64,000 nucleotides of DNA from Acidimicrobiales bacterium (GTDB taxonomy: Bacteria > Actinomycetota > Acidimicrobiia > Acidimicrobiales > Bog-793). The stretch spans positions 1 to 64,000 of the forward strand of contig DATGLP010000020.1 of NCBI GenBank assembly GCA_035294085.1, written 5' to 3'. The notes below the pieces were generated by a model. It was given only the letters and a program-made list of their open reading frames with translations. It searched no databases and was not told the DNA's origin. Shown here in pieces: positions 1 through 7,880 of this stretch (position 1 is the stretch's first letter; every line of letters starts with the position of its first letter). The position numbers and the translations under genes were made by a program.

Positions 1-192
1 GTTCGGCAGCTCGCTCGCGTGACCGAGGTAGAGCCAGCAGCGGTTCCAGATCTGCGAGCGCTCCCGATCGAAGACCGCCTGGCTGCGGAAGGCGTCGCGA
101 TGGACGCGGAAGATGCGCGCCTCGAGATCCTCGTCGATGAAGCTCGCCGCCACACCCGTGGCCGCCTGACCTGGAAGCTCGATAACGCTCAC
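1..192 (-). CDS. Rieske-type aromatic ring-hydroxylating dioxygenase alpha subunit, N-terminus (partial)
   Basis: Reading leftward from a GTG at 192 gives 64 codons that run off the window without a stop. An in-frame TAG lies three codons upstream, so the start is well bounded. The peptide contains VFDRERSQIWNRCWLYLGH, which matches the conserved N-terminal segment just before the Rieske 2Fe-2S domain of ring-hydroxylating oxygenase alpha subunits. These are non-heme iron enzymes that dihydroxylate aromatic or related substrates with a reductase partner. The Rieske CxH motifs and the catalytic iron domain lie outside the window, so substrate cannot be judged. A promoter-like pair is present upstream (246-275). 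Confidence 0.75.
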   Translation of the reverse strand, partial: MSVIELPGQAATGVAASFIDEDLEARIFRVHRDAFRSQAVFDRERSQIWNRCWLYLGHASELPN

Positions 193-245
193 GGCGCCTA
201 CCCACCTGCGTGCTCGCCGCTCGCCCGCCAGCCGGGCTCGTGCCC

Positions 246-275
246 ACGCTAGCAAAGTCCCCACCCCAGCTTCAA
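246..275 (-). promoter_or_regulatory. Candidate sigma70-type promoter for the Rieske oxygenase gene
   Basis: On the minus strand TTGAAG (270-275) is followed after 18 bases by TAGCGT (246-251). Transcription would start near 239 and give a leader of about 47 bases before the GTG at 192. This is a pattern match only. Confidence 0.35.
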
Positions 276-309
276 GCTTTACGGGACGATATCTTGCATT
301 CCAAGACGG

Positions 310-1071
310 CTAGTCCATGAAGGCTCCCCCGTTCACGGCGATCGCCTCGCCGGTGACGAAGGCGGCGTCGTCGCTCACGAGGAACGCGACCACTCGGGCC
401 ACGTCCTCGGGCGTCTCGAGGCGGCCGAGCGGCGTGTCGGCGACGTAGAGCTCGCGCACCGCGTCGACGGTCGTGGCGCGCAGCTCCGCCTCCCACGCGA
501 GCTCCCGTTCCTGCATGGGCGTCTGGACGTAGCCCGGGCAGACGCTGTTGACGCGGATCTGGTGCTCGGCGAGCTCGAACGCCATCGCCTGGGTGAGCCC
601 CACGACGCCGAACTTCGAGGCGACGTAGTCGGCGAGGAAGGGCACCCGCCCCTGCTTGCCGGCCATCGAGGCGACGTTGACGATCCGCCCGCCGCGGCCG
701 GCCGCCACCATCGAGCGGGCGGCCGCCTGGCTCGAGAGGAACACGCCGCGCAGGTTGACCGCCAGCGTCCGCTCGAGCTCCTCGGGGGTGATGTCGAGGA
801 AGCGCCGCATGCGCGACACTCCGGCGTTCGCCACGAACACCTCGAGCGGGCCGTGCGCCGCCGTGGCCTCGGCGATCACCGTGCGCGCCGCCTCGGCGTC
901 GGTGACGTCGAGGCGGTAGGAGGCGGGAGCGCCACAGCGGGCCGCCGTCGCCGCGGCGGCACCGGCGTCGAGGTCCGTCGGGACGGCGAGGTAGCCGCGG
1001 CGGGCCAGCTCGAGCGTGATCGCCGCGCCGATCCCCGACCCGGCGCCGGTCACGAGCGCGAGGCCGCTCAC
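310..1071 (-). CDS. SDR-family NAD(P)-dependent oxidoreductase
   Basis: A classical short-chain dehydrogenase/reductase of 253 residues, the usual length. The cofactor motif TGAGSGIG is at the N-terminus, NAG is present mid-protein, and the catalytic residues appear as the serine of NVASMAG and the tyrosine-lysine pair of YVASK. The C-terminus (VTGEAIAVNGGAFMD) is typical. I chose the GTG at 1071 because it gives a proper Rossmann N-terminus and overlaps the stop of the upstream kinase gene as GTGA, which suggests translational coupling. As last gene of the BtpA-kinase-SDR operon it probably oxidises or reduces a sugar or polyol. The substrate is not evident. Confidence 0.88.
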   Translation of the reverse strand: MSGLALVTGAGSGIGAAITLELARRGYLAVPTDLDAGAAAATAARCGAPASYRLDVTDAEAARTVIAEATAAHGPLEVFVANAGVSRMRRFLDITPEELERTLAVNLRGVFLSSQAAARSMVAAGRGGRIVNVASMAGKQGRVPFLADYVASKFGVVGLTQAMAFELAEHQIRVNSVCPGYVQTPMQERELAWEAELRATTVDAVRELYVADTPLGRLETPEDVARVVAFLVSDDAAFVTGEAIAVNGGAFMD

Positions 1072-2552
1072 GTCCGGCCCCTTCGCGCCAGACGGTGCGA
1101 CACGGGCGTGAGCAGCGCCTGCAGCTCGAGGAAGACGGCGTACGCCTCCTCGTAGGCCGGGCACGACTGCGGCGCGATCGGCTCGCCGAGGGACACGAAG
1201 CGCCGGCTCGCGTCGTCGGCGCCGAGGGCGCCGGCCCCGATCGCTGCGACGAGCGCGGCGCCGAGCGCCGCGCCGCCGTGGTCCAGGATCGGGACGAGCT
1301 CGGTGCCGAGCACGTCGGCGAGGATCTGCTTCCACAGGGAGGACGCGCTGCCCCCGTTGCTCACCCGTGCCTGGCCGAGGGCGACCTGGCGCGCCTCGAA
1401 GCACTCGACGTGCTGGCGGAACCCGAAGGCGACGGCCTCGAGGCAGGCACGGAAGAGCTCGCCCCGGCCGTGGCCGAGGTGCAGGCCGACGAAGGCGCCG
1501 CGCAGGTCCGGGTCGTGCAGGGGGGACTTCTCGCCGAGGAGGTACGGCAGGCAGATGAGCGGAGCCGGCTCGGCCTGCGACGCCTCGCGGTCGAGCTCGG
1601 CGAGACCCACGCCGCCGAAGAGCTGCTGCGCCCAGCGCAGCAGGCTCCCCGAGGTGGCCATGCAGCCGTTCGGGAGCCAGCGACCGCGCAGGGGGTGCGC
1701 GTCGAGGTACCAGCGGCGGTCGACGACGGGCTCGTCGCTCACCACGAGGATGTCGCCGGCGCCGCCGAGCTTGACGAGCCAGTCCCCGGCCTCGGCGAGG
1801 CCCGCCGCGAAGGCCGCGAGCACGTGGTCGGCGCCGCCGACGTAGATCGCCGTCCCGGCCGCGAGCGAGGTCGCCGCCGCTGCCTCCCGTCCCACCTCCC
1901 CGACGGGATCTGCGGGCCGGCGCACGGGTGCGAGCAGCGACGGGTCGAGGCCGGCCGCCTCGAGCACCGGGGCCGCCGGGCTGCCCTCGAGCGTGAAGAG
2001 CCCGCTCTCGAGGGCCCAGTTCTCCTCCACGTGCGCCGGCGCGCCGAGGGCGATCGCCAGCCAGTCGTAGGACCCGACGAGGCGGCGCGCCGCGCCGGCC
2101 ACCTCCGGCTCGTGACGCACGAGCCAGCGCCAGGTGGGCGCGACGGACTGCTGGGACACCACCGAGCCGGTCCTGGCGAGCGCGTCGAAGCCCACCGCCT
2201 CGAGCGCCGCCGCCACCTCGGCGATCTCGACGGCGGCACGGGCGTCGTTCTGCAGGATGGCCGGGCGCAGCGCCGAACCCGCCTCGCCGAGGACCACGAC
2301 CGCCGGAACCATGCCCGAGCAGGCCACCCCCGCGATCTCCCGGGGGTGGACGCCGGCGGCCTCGGCGACGCGTGGCACGAGGCGGCACACGTTGCGCCAC
2401 CAGCGGTCGGTGCTCGCCTCGGCCCATCCCGCGGCCGGCGAGGCGAGCGGCGACTCCTCGCTCGCGGCGGCGAGCACCCCGGCCTCGGCGTCGAGCAGCG
2501 TCGCCTTCGTCGCGGTGGTCCCGAGGTCGACGCCGAGCAGGAGGGACCCCAC
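1068..2552 (-). CDS. FGGY-family carbohydrate kinase
   Basis: A 494-residue FGGY sugar/polyol kinase. The N-terminal phosphate-binding motif GVDLGTTATKATLLD and the C-terminal SNGGSASSLWKQILADVLG segment are both present, and length matches the xylulokinase/glycerol kinase superfamily. It would phosphorylate a sugar, polyol or keto-sugar with ATP in the cytoplasm. The GTG at 2552 lies two bases after the stop of the BtpA-like gene and directly precedes the first strand of the ATPase fold. The stop overlaps the SDR start by four bases. The DeoR regulator divergent from the operon fits a catabolic role. Substrate specificity cannot be read from the sequence. Confidence 0.85.
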   Translation of the reverse strand: MGSLLLGVDLGTTATKATLLDAEAGVLAAASEESPLASPAAGWAEASTDRWWRNVCRLVPRVAEAAGVHPREIAGVACSGMVPAVVVLGEAGSALRPAILQNDARAAVEIAEVAAALEAVGFDALARTGSVVSQQSVAPTWRWLVRHEPEVAGAARRLVGSYDWLAIALGAPAHVEENWALESGLFTLEGSPAAPVLEAAGLDPSLLAPVRRPADPVGEVGREAAAATSLAAGTAIYVGGADHVLAAFAAGLAEAGDWLVKLGGAGDILVVSDEPVVDRRWYLDAHPLRGRWLPNGCMATSGSLLRWAQQLFGGVGLAELDREASQAEPAPLICLPYLLGEKSPLHDPDLRGAFVGLHLGHGRGELFRACLEAVAFGFRQHVECFEARQVALGQARVSNGGSASSLWKQILADVLGTELVPILDHGGAALGAALVAAIGAGALGADDASRRFVSLGEPIAPQSCPAYEEAYAVFLELQALLTPVSHRLARRGRT

Positions 2553-2554
2553 GG

Positions 2555-3412
2555 CTAGCCGCCCCGAGCGGCCGCGACGAACCCTGCGGCCCGGGCCGGG
2601 TCGACGGGGTTCCAGGTGTAGCCGTCGACCTTCAGCGCGCTCCCGACGATGCAGCCGTCGCAGACCTCGAGGAACCCCGCGATGTTGTCTGCCCGGGCAC
2701 CGGTGTTGACGAGGACCGGCGTGCCCGCCGGCACCGCCTCGCGCACCTGGGCGAGGGTGGAGAGGGCAGGCTCGGCGCCGGCCATCGGCCCGGAGACGAG
2801 GATGGCGTCGGGCAGGCTCGAGACCGCCACCGAGCGCGCCGCCTCCGCCGCCGAGCGCGTGCCGGTGCTCGACGCGAACTCCGGCGTGACGTTCATGAAC
2901 ACGGCGATGCGCCCGGCGTCGAACGCCCGCCGCCGCCGCAGGAGCGACGCAGCGCTCGGGGCCCACAGGCCCATGTCCGACTCGTACACGCCGGTCGCGA
3001 CCTCGCGCAGGAACGCCGCCTCCGTGGCGATCGCCGCCGCGAGCGCGCACTGCGCGTCCCACAGGTAGTCGACGCCGAACGGGATCGTCTCGGGTCGGCA
3101 CTCCGCGACCACCCGGGCCATGACCGCCGCAGCCACGAGGTCGGCCTCGAGGACGTAGGGACGGTCGTTCTCGTTGCAGAAGAGCACCGCGTCGAAGCCG
3201 GCGTCGACGAGTACCGCCACGTCGCGGCGGACCGCGGCGACGAGCCCCGCGATGCCCTCGTCCGCGTCGTACAGCGGCGTCCCCGGCAGCGCGGGGATGT
3301 GCGCCATGGCGATCAGCGGCTTGCGGGTCGAGCCGAAGAGCGCCCGGAAGCGGGCGCCCGGCACGAATCGGTCTCCTCGTGCACGTCCCTGCACGCTATC
3401 GCTCGTTTCCAT
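2555..3412 (-). CDS. BtpA/SgcQ-family protein
   Basis: A 285-residue TIM-barrel-like protein of the BtpA/SgcQ family. Recognisable pieces are the N-terminal IAMAHIPALPGTPLYD, the NENDRPY segment and the C-terminal DGCIVGSALKVDG. Family members occur in cyanobacteria, where BtpA affects photosystem I, and in sugar operons as SgcQ. The biochemical activity is poorly defined. Here it is the first gene of an operon with an FGGY kinase and an SDR, so a role in sugar or sugar-phosphate metabolism is inferred. The ATG at 3412 faces the DeoR gene across about 50 bases, which must hold both promoters and any operator. Confidence 0.8.
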   Translation of the reverse strand: METSDSVQGRARGDRFVPGARFRALFGSTRKPLIAMAHIPALPGTPLYDADEGIAGLVAAVRRDVAVLVDAGFDAVLFCNENDRPYVLEADLVAAAVMARVVAECRPETIPFGVDYLWDAQCALAAAIATEAAFLREVATGVYESDMGLWAPSAASLLRRRRAFDAGRIAVFMNVTPEFASSTGTRSAAEAARSVAVSSLPDAILVSGPMAGAEPALSTLAQVREAVPAGTPVLVNTGARADNIAGFLEVCDGCIVGSALKVDGYTWNPVDPARAAGFVAAARGG

Positions 3413-3465
3413 GCGCCACGTCTAGCATGGGGAGGCGTGAGCGTCAACCGGGACCGCGGTCGGCG

Positions 3466-4245
3466 ATGATCGCCGAGCAGCGCCGTCGCGAGATCCTCGG
3501 CCGGCTCCGACGCGACGGCTACGTCGAGGCGGGCCGGCTGGCACGCGACCTCGCCGTCGACGCCTCGACGGTGCGGCGCGACCTCGACGCCCTGGCGCGA
3601 GCGGGCCTCGTGCAGCGGGCCCACGGCGGCGCCCTCCCCGTGGACGCCGACGGCGCGCTCGAGGTCCCCTACGACGTGAAGCGCACCCGGCGCGTCGCCG
3701 AGAAGGCCGCCATCGCCGAGGCGGCCGCGGCGTTGGTCGACGACGGGGCCTCCCTCATCCTCGACAGCGGCTCGACGACGCTCGCGCTCGCGCGAGCGCT
3801 CGCCGGCAGGCGCGAGCTCACCGTCGCGACGAACGACCTCCAGATCGCGCTCGAGCTCGCGACCCGCCGCGGCGTGCGCCTCCTCGTCGTCGGGGGGCAG
3901 CTCATCGACTCGGTGTTCACCCTCGCCGGACCGCTCGCGCTCGCGGGCGTCGCCGGCCTGCGCGCCGACTGGGCGTTCCTCGGCGCCGACGCGATCGACG
4001 CCGAGGCCGGGGTGACCAACCTCAACACCCTCGAGGTACCCCTCAAGCAGGCGATGATCGACGCCGCGGAGCGCTGCGCCGTGCTCGCCGACAGCTCGAA
4101 GTTCGGGCGCCGCGCGCTCGCCCCCGTCGCACCGCTCGAGCGCTTCGAGCGGATCCTCACCGACGACGGCCTGCCCGAGGCGGCGCGCCCCGCCTACGGG
4201 GCGCGCCTCGTGTGCGTGCCGTCGCGCCCTGACCGCGTCAGATGA
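3466..4245 (+). CDS. DeoR/GlpR-family transcriptional regulator
   Basis: A 259-residue DeoR-type repressor. The N-terminal winged helix has QRRREILGRLRRDGYVE followed by VDASTVRRDLDALARAGLV, the standard DeoR helix-turn-helix. The C-terminal sugar-phosphate sensing domain shows ILDSGSTTLALARAL and the ADSSKFGR segment seen in the family. I chose the ATG at 3466; an in-frame ATG at 3427 is possible but adds an unconserved tail. The gene is divergent from the BtpA-kinase-SDR operon and is the likely repressor of that operon, relieved by a phosphorylated sugar. Its 3' end overlaps the convergent amidohydrolase gene by eight bases. Confidence 0.9.
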   Translation: MIAEQRRREILGRLRRDGYVEAGRLARDLAVDASTVRRDLDALARAGLVQRAHGGALPVDADGALEVPYDVKRTRRVAEKAAIAEAAAALVDDGASLILDSGSTTLALARALAGRRELTVATNDLQIALELATRRGVRLLVVGGQLIDSVFTLAGPLALAGVAGLRADWAFLGADAIDAEAGVTNLNTLEVPLKQAMIDAAERCAVLADSSKFGRRALAPVAPLERFERILTDDGLPEAARPAYGARLVCVPSRPDRVR

Positions 4246-5674
4246 CCGGCCACTTGCGCCGAACCGGCAGCCCCGAGCGCCGCACGATCGCCTCCCCCGC
4301 CCGCTGGGCGGCCTCGTAGAGGGCACCCTCGTCGATCGTCGTCAGCCGGTAGCCGTCGACGACCTTGCGCCCGGCGACGAAGACCGTGTGTACGGAGCGC
4401 CCGTCGGCCGAGTAGACGAGCTGGTTCGCCACGTTGAGTAGCGGCGTCCACTCCGGACGGCTGCGCTCGTGCAGCACGAGGTCCGCCTGCTTGCCCGCCT
4501 CGAGCGAGCCGATCTCGTGCGCGAGCCGCATCGCCCGCGCCCCGCCGAGCGTCGCCATCTCGAACGCGGTCTCGGCGGGGATCATCCGGGGATCCGTGCG
4601 CGCGTCCTTGAAGAGCCCCGCGACGAGGTAGGTGGCACGCAGGAGGTCCGAGTAGTTCGACGCGTTGTTGCCGTCGGTGCCGATCGCCACGTTGATCCCG
4701 AGCTCGAGCATCTCCGGGATCTTGCCGATCTGGGTAACGCCGTAGGCGACCTTGAGGGCGGTCGTCGGGCAGTGGGCGACGCTGACCCCGCGCCTCGCCA
4801 TCAGCGCGAGCTCGGCGTCGTCGACGTGGACGCAGTGGGCCATGACGACGTCCGGCCCGAGGACGCCGAGGCGATCCAGGTGGACCATGGGGCGCTCCCC
4901 GAAGGACTCGAGGAAGCCCTTGGGGTCCATCGCCGCTGGCGACATGTGGAAGTTGAGCCCGGTGCCGCGCTCGGTGGCGAGCCCGCGCGCCGCGCGCCAG
5001 AGCTCGTCGCTGCAGGTCGTGTGGCCCACGACCATCGACCAGGCCTCGACGAGCTCTCGGTCCCCCGCAGCGAAGCGCTCGAGGTCGGACTCGAGGTGCG
5101 CGATCGCCTCGCGCGTCGTCTGACGGTAGACGGCGGGCTCCGGCGGGAGGTCCCAGATCCACCGTCCGACGCGCCCTCGGATCCCCGTCTCGCGCAGGGC
5201 CTCGACCACGGCGTCGACGAAGCGGATCGTGCCCGCCTCGATGAACGACGTCGTCCCGGAGCGCAGCATCTCCGCCGCAGCGAGCTGGGCCGACAGCCGC
5301 TCGTCCTCCTCGGTGTAGCTCGCGTACAGCGGGCACAGCCAGGTGAAGACGTTCTCCTCGAAGGGCGTGTCGTCGGGGACGAACCCGCGGGTGAGCGGCT
5401 CGCCCGTGACGTGGATGTGGGTGTTCACGAGTCCCGGGGTGACGACGAAGCGAGAGCCGTCGATCACCTCTCGCGCACGGAACGCCCGGGCGAGCTCGGC
5501 GCTCTTGCCGACGGCGGCGATGCGGTCGCCGGCGATGGCGACGGCGCCGTCCTCGAGCACCTCGCGCCGCTCGTCCATCGTCACGACGAGCGCGCCGGTG
5601 ACGAGGACGTCCACCTCCGTCGCGCCCTGCCCTGCCTCGCCGCTCGCGCGGCCAGCGTCTCCGATCCGTTCCAC
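4238..5674 (-). CDS. ATZ/TRZ-type amidohydrolase (metal-dependent deaminase/hydrolase)
   Basis: A 478-residue member of the amidohydrolase superfamily close to the ATZ/TRZ, SsnA and methylthioadenosine/SAH deaminase group. Metal and catalytic residues are visible as the HxH in NTHIHVTGE, the histidines in NFHMS and MAHCVHVDD, and the aspartate in AIGTDGNNASNYSD. VAHCPTTALKVAYGV is also typical. The enzyme would deaminate or dechlorinate a purine-like or triazine-like ring; the real substrate is unknown. The GTG at 5674 is preceded by a strong AGGGAGG five bases upstream and follows the methyltransferase stop by one base. It is last in the dehydrogenase-methyltransferase-amidohydrolase operon. 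Confidence 0.87.
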   Translation of the reverse strand: MERIGDAGRASGEAGQGATEVDVLVTGALVVTMDERREVLEDGAVAIAGDRIAAVGKSAELARAFRAREVIDGSRFVVTPGLVNTHIHVTGEPLTRGFVPDDTPFEENVFTWLCPLYASYTEEDERLSAQLAAAEMLRSGTTSFIEAGTIRFVDAVVEALRETGIRGRVGRWIWDLPPEPAVYRQTTREAIAHLESDLERFAAGDRELVEAWSMVVGHTTCSDELWRAARGLATERGTGLNFHMSPAAMDPKGFLESFGERPMVHLDRLGVLGPDVVMAHCVHVDDAELALMARRGVSVAHCPTTALKVAYGVTQIGKIPEMLELGINVAIGTDGNNASNYSDLLRATYLVAGLFKDARTDPRMIPAETAFEMATLGGARAMRLAHEIGSLEAGKQADLVLHERSRPEWTPLLNVANQLVYSADGRSVHTVFVAGRKVVDGYRLTTIDEGALYEAAQRAGEAIVRRSGLPVRRKWPVI

Positions 5675-5675
5675 C

Positions 5676-6698
5676 TCAGCCTCCCTTGCGTGCGAGGAGC
5701 ACCGACGTCGGCGGCAGCGGGGCGGCGACCCGGAGCGCGCCCAGCCCCGCGTCCTCGGCCCAGGCCCGCGCCTGCGACCAGGTGAAGGCGCGACCCTGGC
5801 GCGTGTTCGCCGTCATCGTCACCCCCAGCAGCTGCGCCTGGGCCGGGCCCCGGCCGTCCTCGTCGACCGGGTAGTCCGCGAGCAGCAGCTCGCCCCCTGG
5901 GCAGAGGGCGCGGGCTGCCCTGGCGACGAGGCGGCGCGCCCCGGCCTCGCCCTCGGCGCGGCAGACGTGGGCCAGCACCACGACGTCGAACGCGTCCGCC
6001 TCGAGGCCGACCTCGAAGTAGCTGCCCTCGAGGATCGACGCCCGAGCCTGCAGGCCCGCCGCGGCGAGCTTCTCGGCAGCGACCTCGGCGACCGGGGGGA
6101 GGTCGTTCACGACGGCGGTGGCGCCCGGCCACGCCTCGAGGAGCGCGATGGTCCACGGCGCCCCGCCGGCACCGAGGTCGAGGATCCGTGCGGCCGTGCG
6201 CGCCGGCCGCAGGTCCAGCTCGCGCACCGTGGCACGCGCCGCGGCGAGCTGGGCCGGGAAGGTGGCTCGCACGAGCTCGGCGTGGAACGAGCCGTCCGCG
6301 CCGACGTCGCGCGGCGGCGGCGCGCCGCGCACGGTCGCGGCGAGCGCCGGCCAGTTCTCGAGCGGTCCCGGCGAGGTGCGCAGGAGGGCGCCGAGGTAGC
6401 CCGGGCCGGGGACTAGGTACGCGGCCGCCGTCGGCGTGAGCGCGTAGCGCTCCCCGTCGCGCTCCAGGACTCCCGCCGCGACGAGGCCGTCGAGCAGCGA
6501 GGCCAGGCGACCCTCGTGCGCGCCGCAGCGCCGAGCCAGCACGGCGGGGCAGGCCGGGCCGTCGGCGAGGGCCGCGAAGACCCCGAGCTCGTCGCCGGCC
6601 ACGACGCTGAAGTAGGCGGTCAGCCCCTGGATCAGGCGCCAGATCGGAGCCGGGGAGGCGGCGTCGAGCGGCCCGGTCGGGCTCGCACCCGCCGTCAC
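5676..6698 (-). CDS. SAM-dependent O-methyltransferase with N-terminal dimerisation domain
   Basis: A 340-residue class I methyltransferase of the small-molecule O-methyltransferase type. Residues about 20-100 form the winged-helix dimerisation domain and the SAM-binding core begins at ILDLGAGGAPWTIALLEAW. The acidic loop is near VVNDLPPVAEVA, and CPGGELLLADYPVDEDG is the usual strand-loop of this family. The GTG at 6698 overlaps the stop of the dehydrogenase gene as GTGA, so the two genes are probably coupled. Together with the downstream amidohydrolase it suggests tailoring or catabolism of a small molecule. No biosynthetic core enzyme is nearby, so the product is unknown. Confidence 0.83.
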   Translation of the reverse strand: MTAGASPTGPLDAASPAPIWRLIQGLTAYFSVVAGDELGVFAALADGPACPAVLARRCGAHEGRLASLLDGLVAAGVLERDGERYALTPTAAAYLVPGPGYLGALLRTSPGPLENWPALAATVRGAPPPRDVGADGSFHAELVRATFPAQLAAARATVRELDLRPARTAARILDLGAGGAPWTIALLEAWPGATAVVNDLPPVAEVAAEKLAAAGLQARASILEGSYFEVGLEADAFDVVVLAHVCRAEGEAGARRLVARAARALCPGGELLLADYPVDEDGRGPAQAQLLGVTMTANTRQGRAFTWSQARAWAEDAGLGALRVAAPLPPTSVLLARKGG

Positions 6699-7723
6699 GG
6701 GAGGAGGAGGATCTTCCCCGCTGCCTCGCCGGACTCCATCCGGCGCTGGGCGTCGGCCGCCTGCGCGAGCGGGAAGGTGCTGTCGATCACCGGCACGAAC
6801 CCGGCGCCCCAGTAGAAGGCCAGCATGTCAGCGAACTCGGTGGCGCGGTAGGGGTCGACGCCGAGGAGGGAGATGCCGAAGTGGTAGGCGTAGGGCAGGT
6901 TGAAGGTCGCCAGCTCCCCGGTCGTCGTGCCGCAGAACGCGAGGCGTCCCCTCGGCCGCAGCGCCTCGATCGTGGCCTGGAAGAGGGCGGGCCCCACGTG
7001 GTCGAGGGCGATGTCGGCGCCGCGTCCCTCGGTCGCCTCGCGACACGCCGCCACGACGTCGCCGGTGCGGTTGTTGACGACGACGTCCGCGCCGAGCTCG
7101 CGCGCCAGCTCGAGCTTGCGCTCGGAGGTCGCGCTGGCGACGACGCGCGCCCCGAGCCGCTTCGCGAGCTGGATCGCGGCGATCGTGACGCCGCTCCCCG
7201 CGCCGTGGACGAGGAGGGTCTCGCCCGCCTGGAGGCGCCCGACGGTGACGAGGGCGTGCCAGGCCGTCGAGAACACCGTCGGGATCGTCGCCGCCTCCTC
7301 GGCGCTGACGCCCTCGGGCAGCGCGAACGCGTGGTCTGCCGGGACCGAGCACAGCTCGGCGTAGCCGCCCGGGACGGTACCTCCGACGACCCGCACGTTC
7401 GGGCACAGACCGTCGTCGCCCTCCTTGCAGGCCGGGCAGGTGCCGCACTGGAGCGCCGGGTTGACGACGACCCGCTCCCCGACGCGCCCTCCGGCGAGCT
7501 CGCCGGCCGCCACGATCGTGCCGGCCACGTCCATGCCGGCGATGTGCGGGAGCCGGAAGCCCGGCAGCAGCGGTGGGCCCTGCCGCTGCAGGACGTCGAG
7601 GCGGTTCAGGGCGGCCGCCTCGACGCGCACGAGGACGTCGCCCGGCCCGAGGGCCGGGTCCTCGACGTCCTCGTAGGCCAGCACGTCCACGCCACCGAAG
7701 GCGTGCTGGACGACGGCCTTCAA
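6695..7723 (-). CDS. Zinc-dependent medium-chain alcohol dehydrogenase/reductase
   Basis: A medium-chain dehydrogenase/reductase with GroES-like and Rossmann domains. The structural zinc lobe is visible as CGTCPACKEGDDGLC, the active-site region as GMDVAGTIVAAG, and the nucleotide loop as HGAGSGVTIAAIQLAKRLG. The TTG at 7723 gives 342 residues starting LKAVVQHAFGG, the normal start of this family, and has GGGGGAG about six bases upstream. The ATG at 7789 would add an unconserved 22-residue tail. The conserved catalytic-zinc histidine position is altered, so an NADPH:quinone-reductase-like activity is also possible. It heads the operon with the methyltransferase and amidohydrolase. Confidence 0.85.
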   Translation of the reverse strand: MKAVVQHAFGGVDVLAYEDVEDPALGPGDVLVRVEAAALNRLDVLQRQGPPLLPGFRLPHIAGMDVAGTIVAAGELAGGRVGERVVVNPALQCGTCPACKEGDDGLCPNVRVVGGTVPGGYAELCSVPADHAFALPEGVSAEEAATIPTVFSTAWHALVTVGRLQAGETLLVHGAGSGVTIAAIQLAKRLGARVVASATSERKLELARELGADVVVNNRTGDVVAACREATEGRGADIALDHVGPALFQATIEALRPRGRLAFCGTTTGELATFNLPYAYHFGISLLGVDPYRATEFADMLAFYWGAGFVPVIDSTFPLAQAADAQRRMESGEAAGKILLLP

Positions 7724-7880
7724 CGCCCGCTCCCCCCGGCCCGCCCGGTGCCGCGGGCACGAACCGGCGCCCGGTCGGCGCGGCGACATCTCATTGCTCG
7801 TGAAGGATACTCACCATCCGAGACACTCGGCGAGGCCACGCAGGTCGCGCCGGGCCCGACGTGAGCACGGGAGCTGGCCG

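Noticed and set aside
310-2427. Single 705-codon frame joining the SDR to an antisense-like N-terminus
   Set aside because: Only the last 253 codons match SDR; the upstream part is the kinase gene read in the wrong frame.
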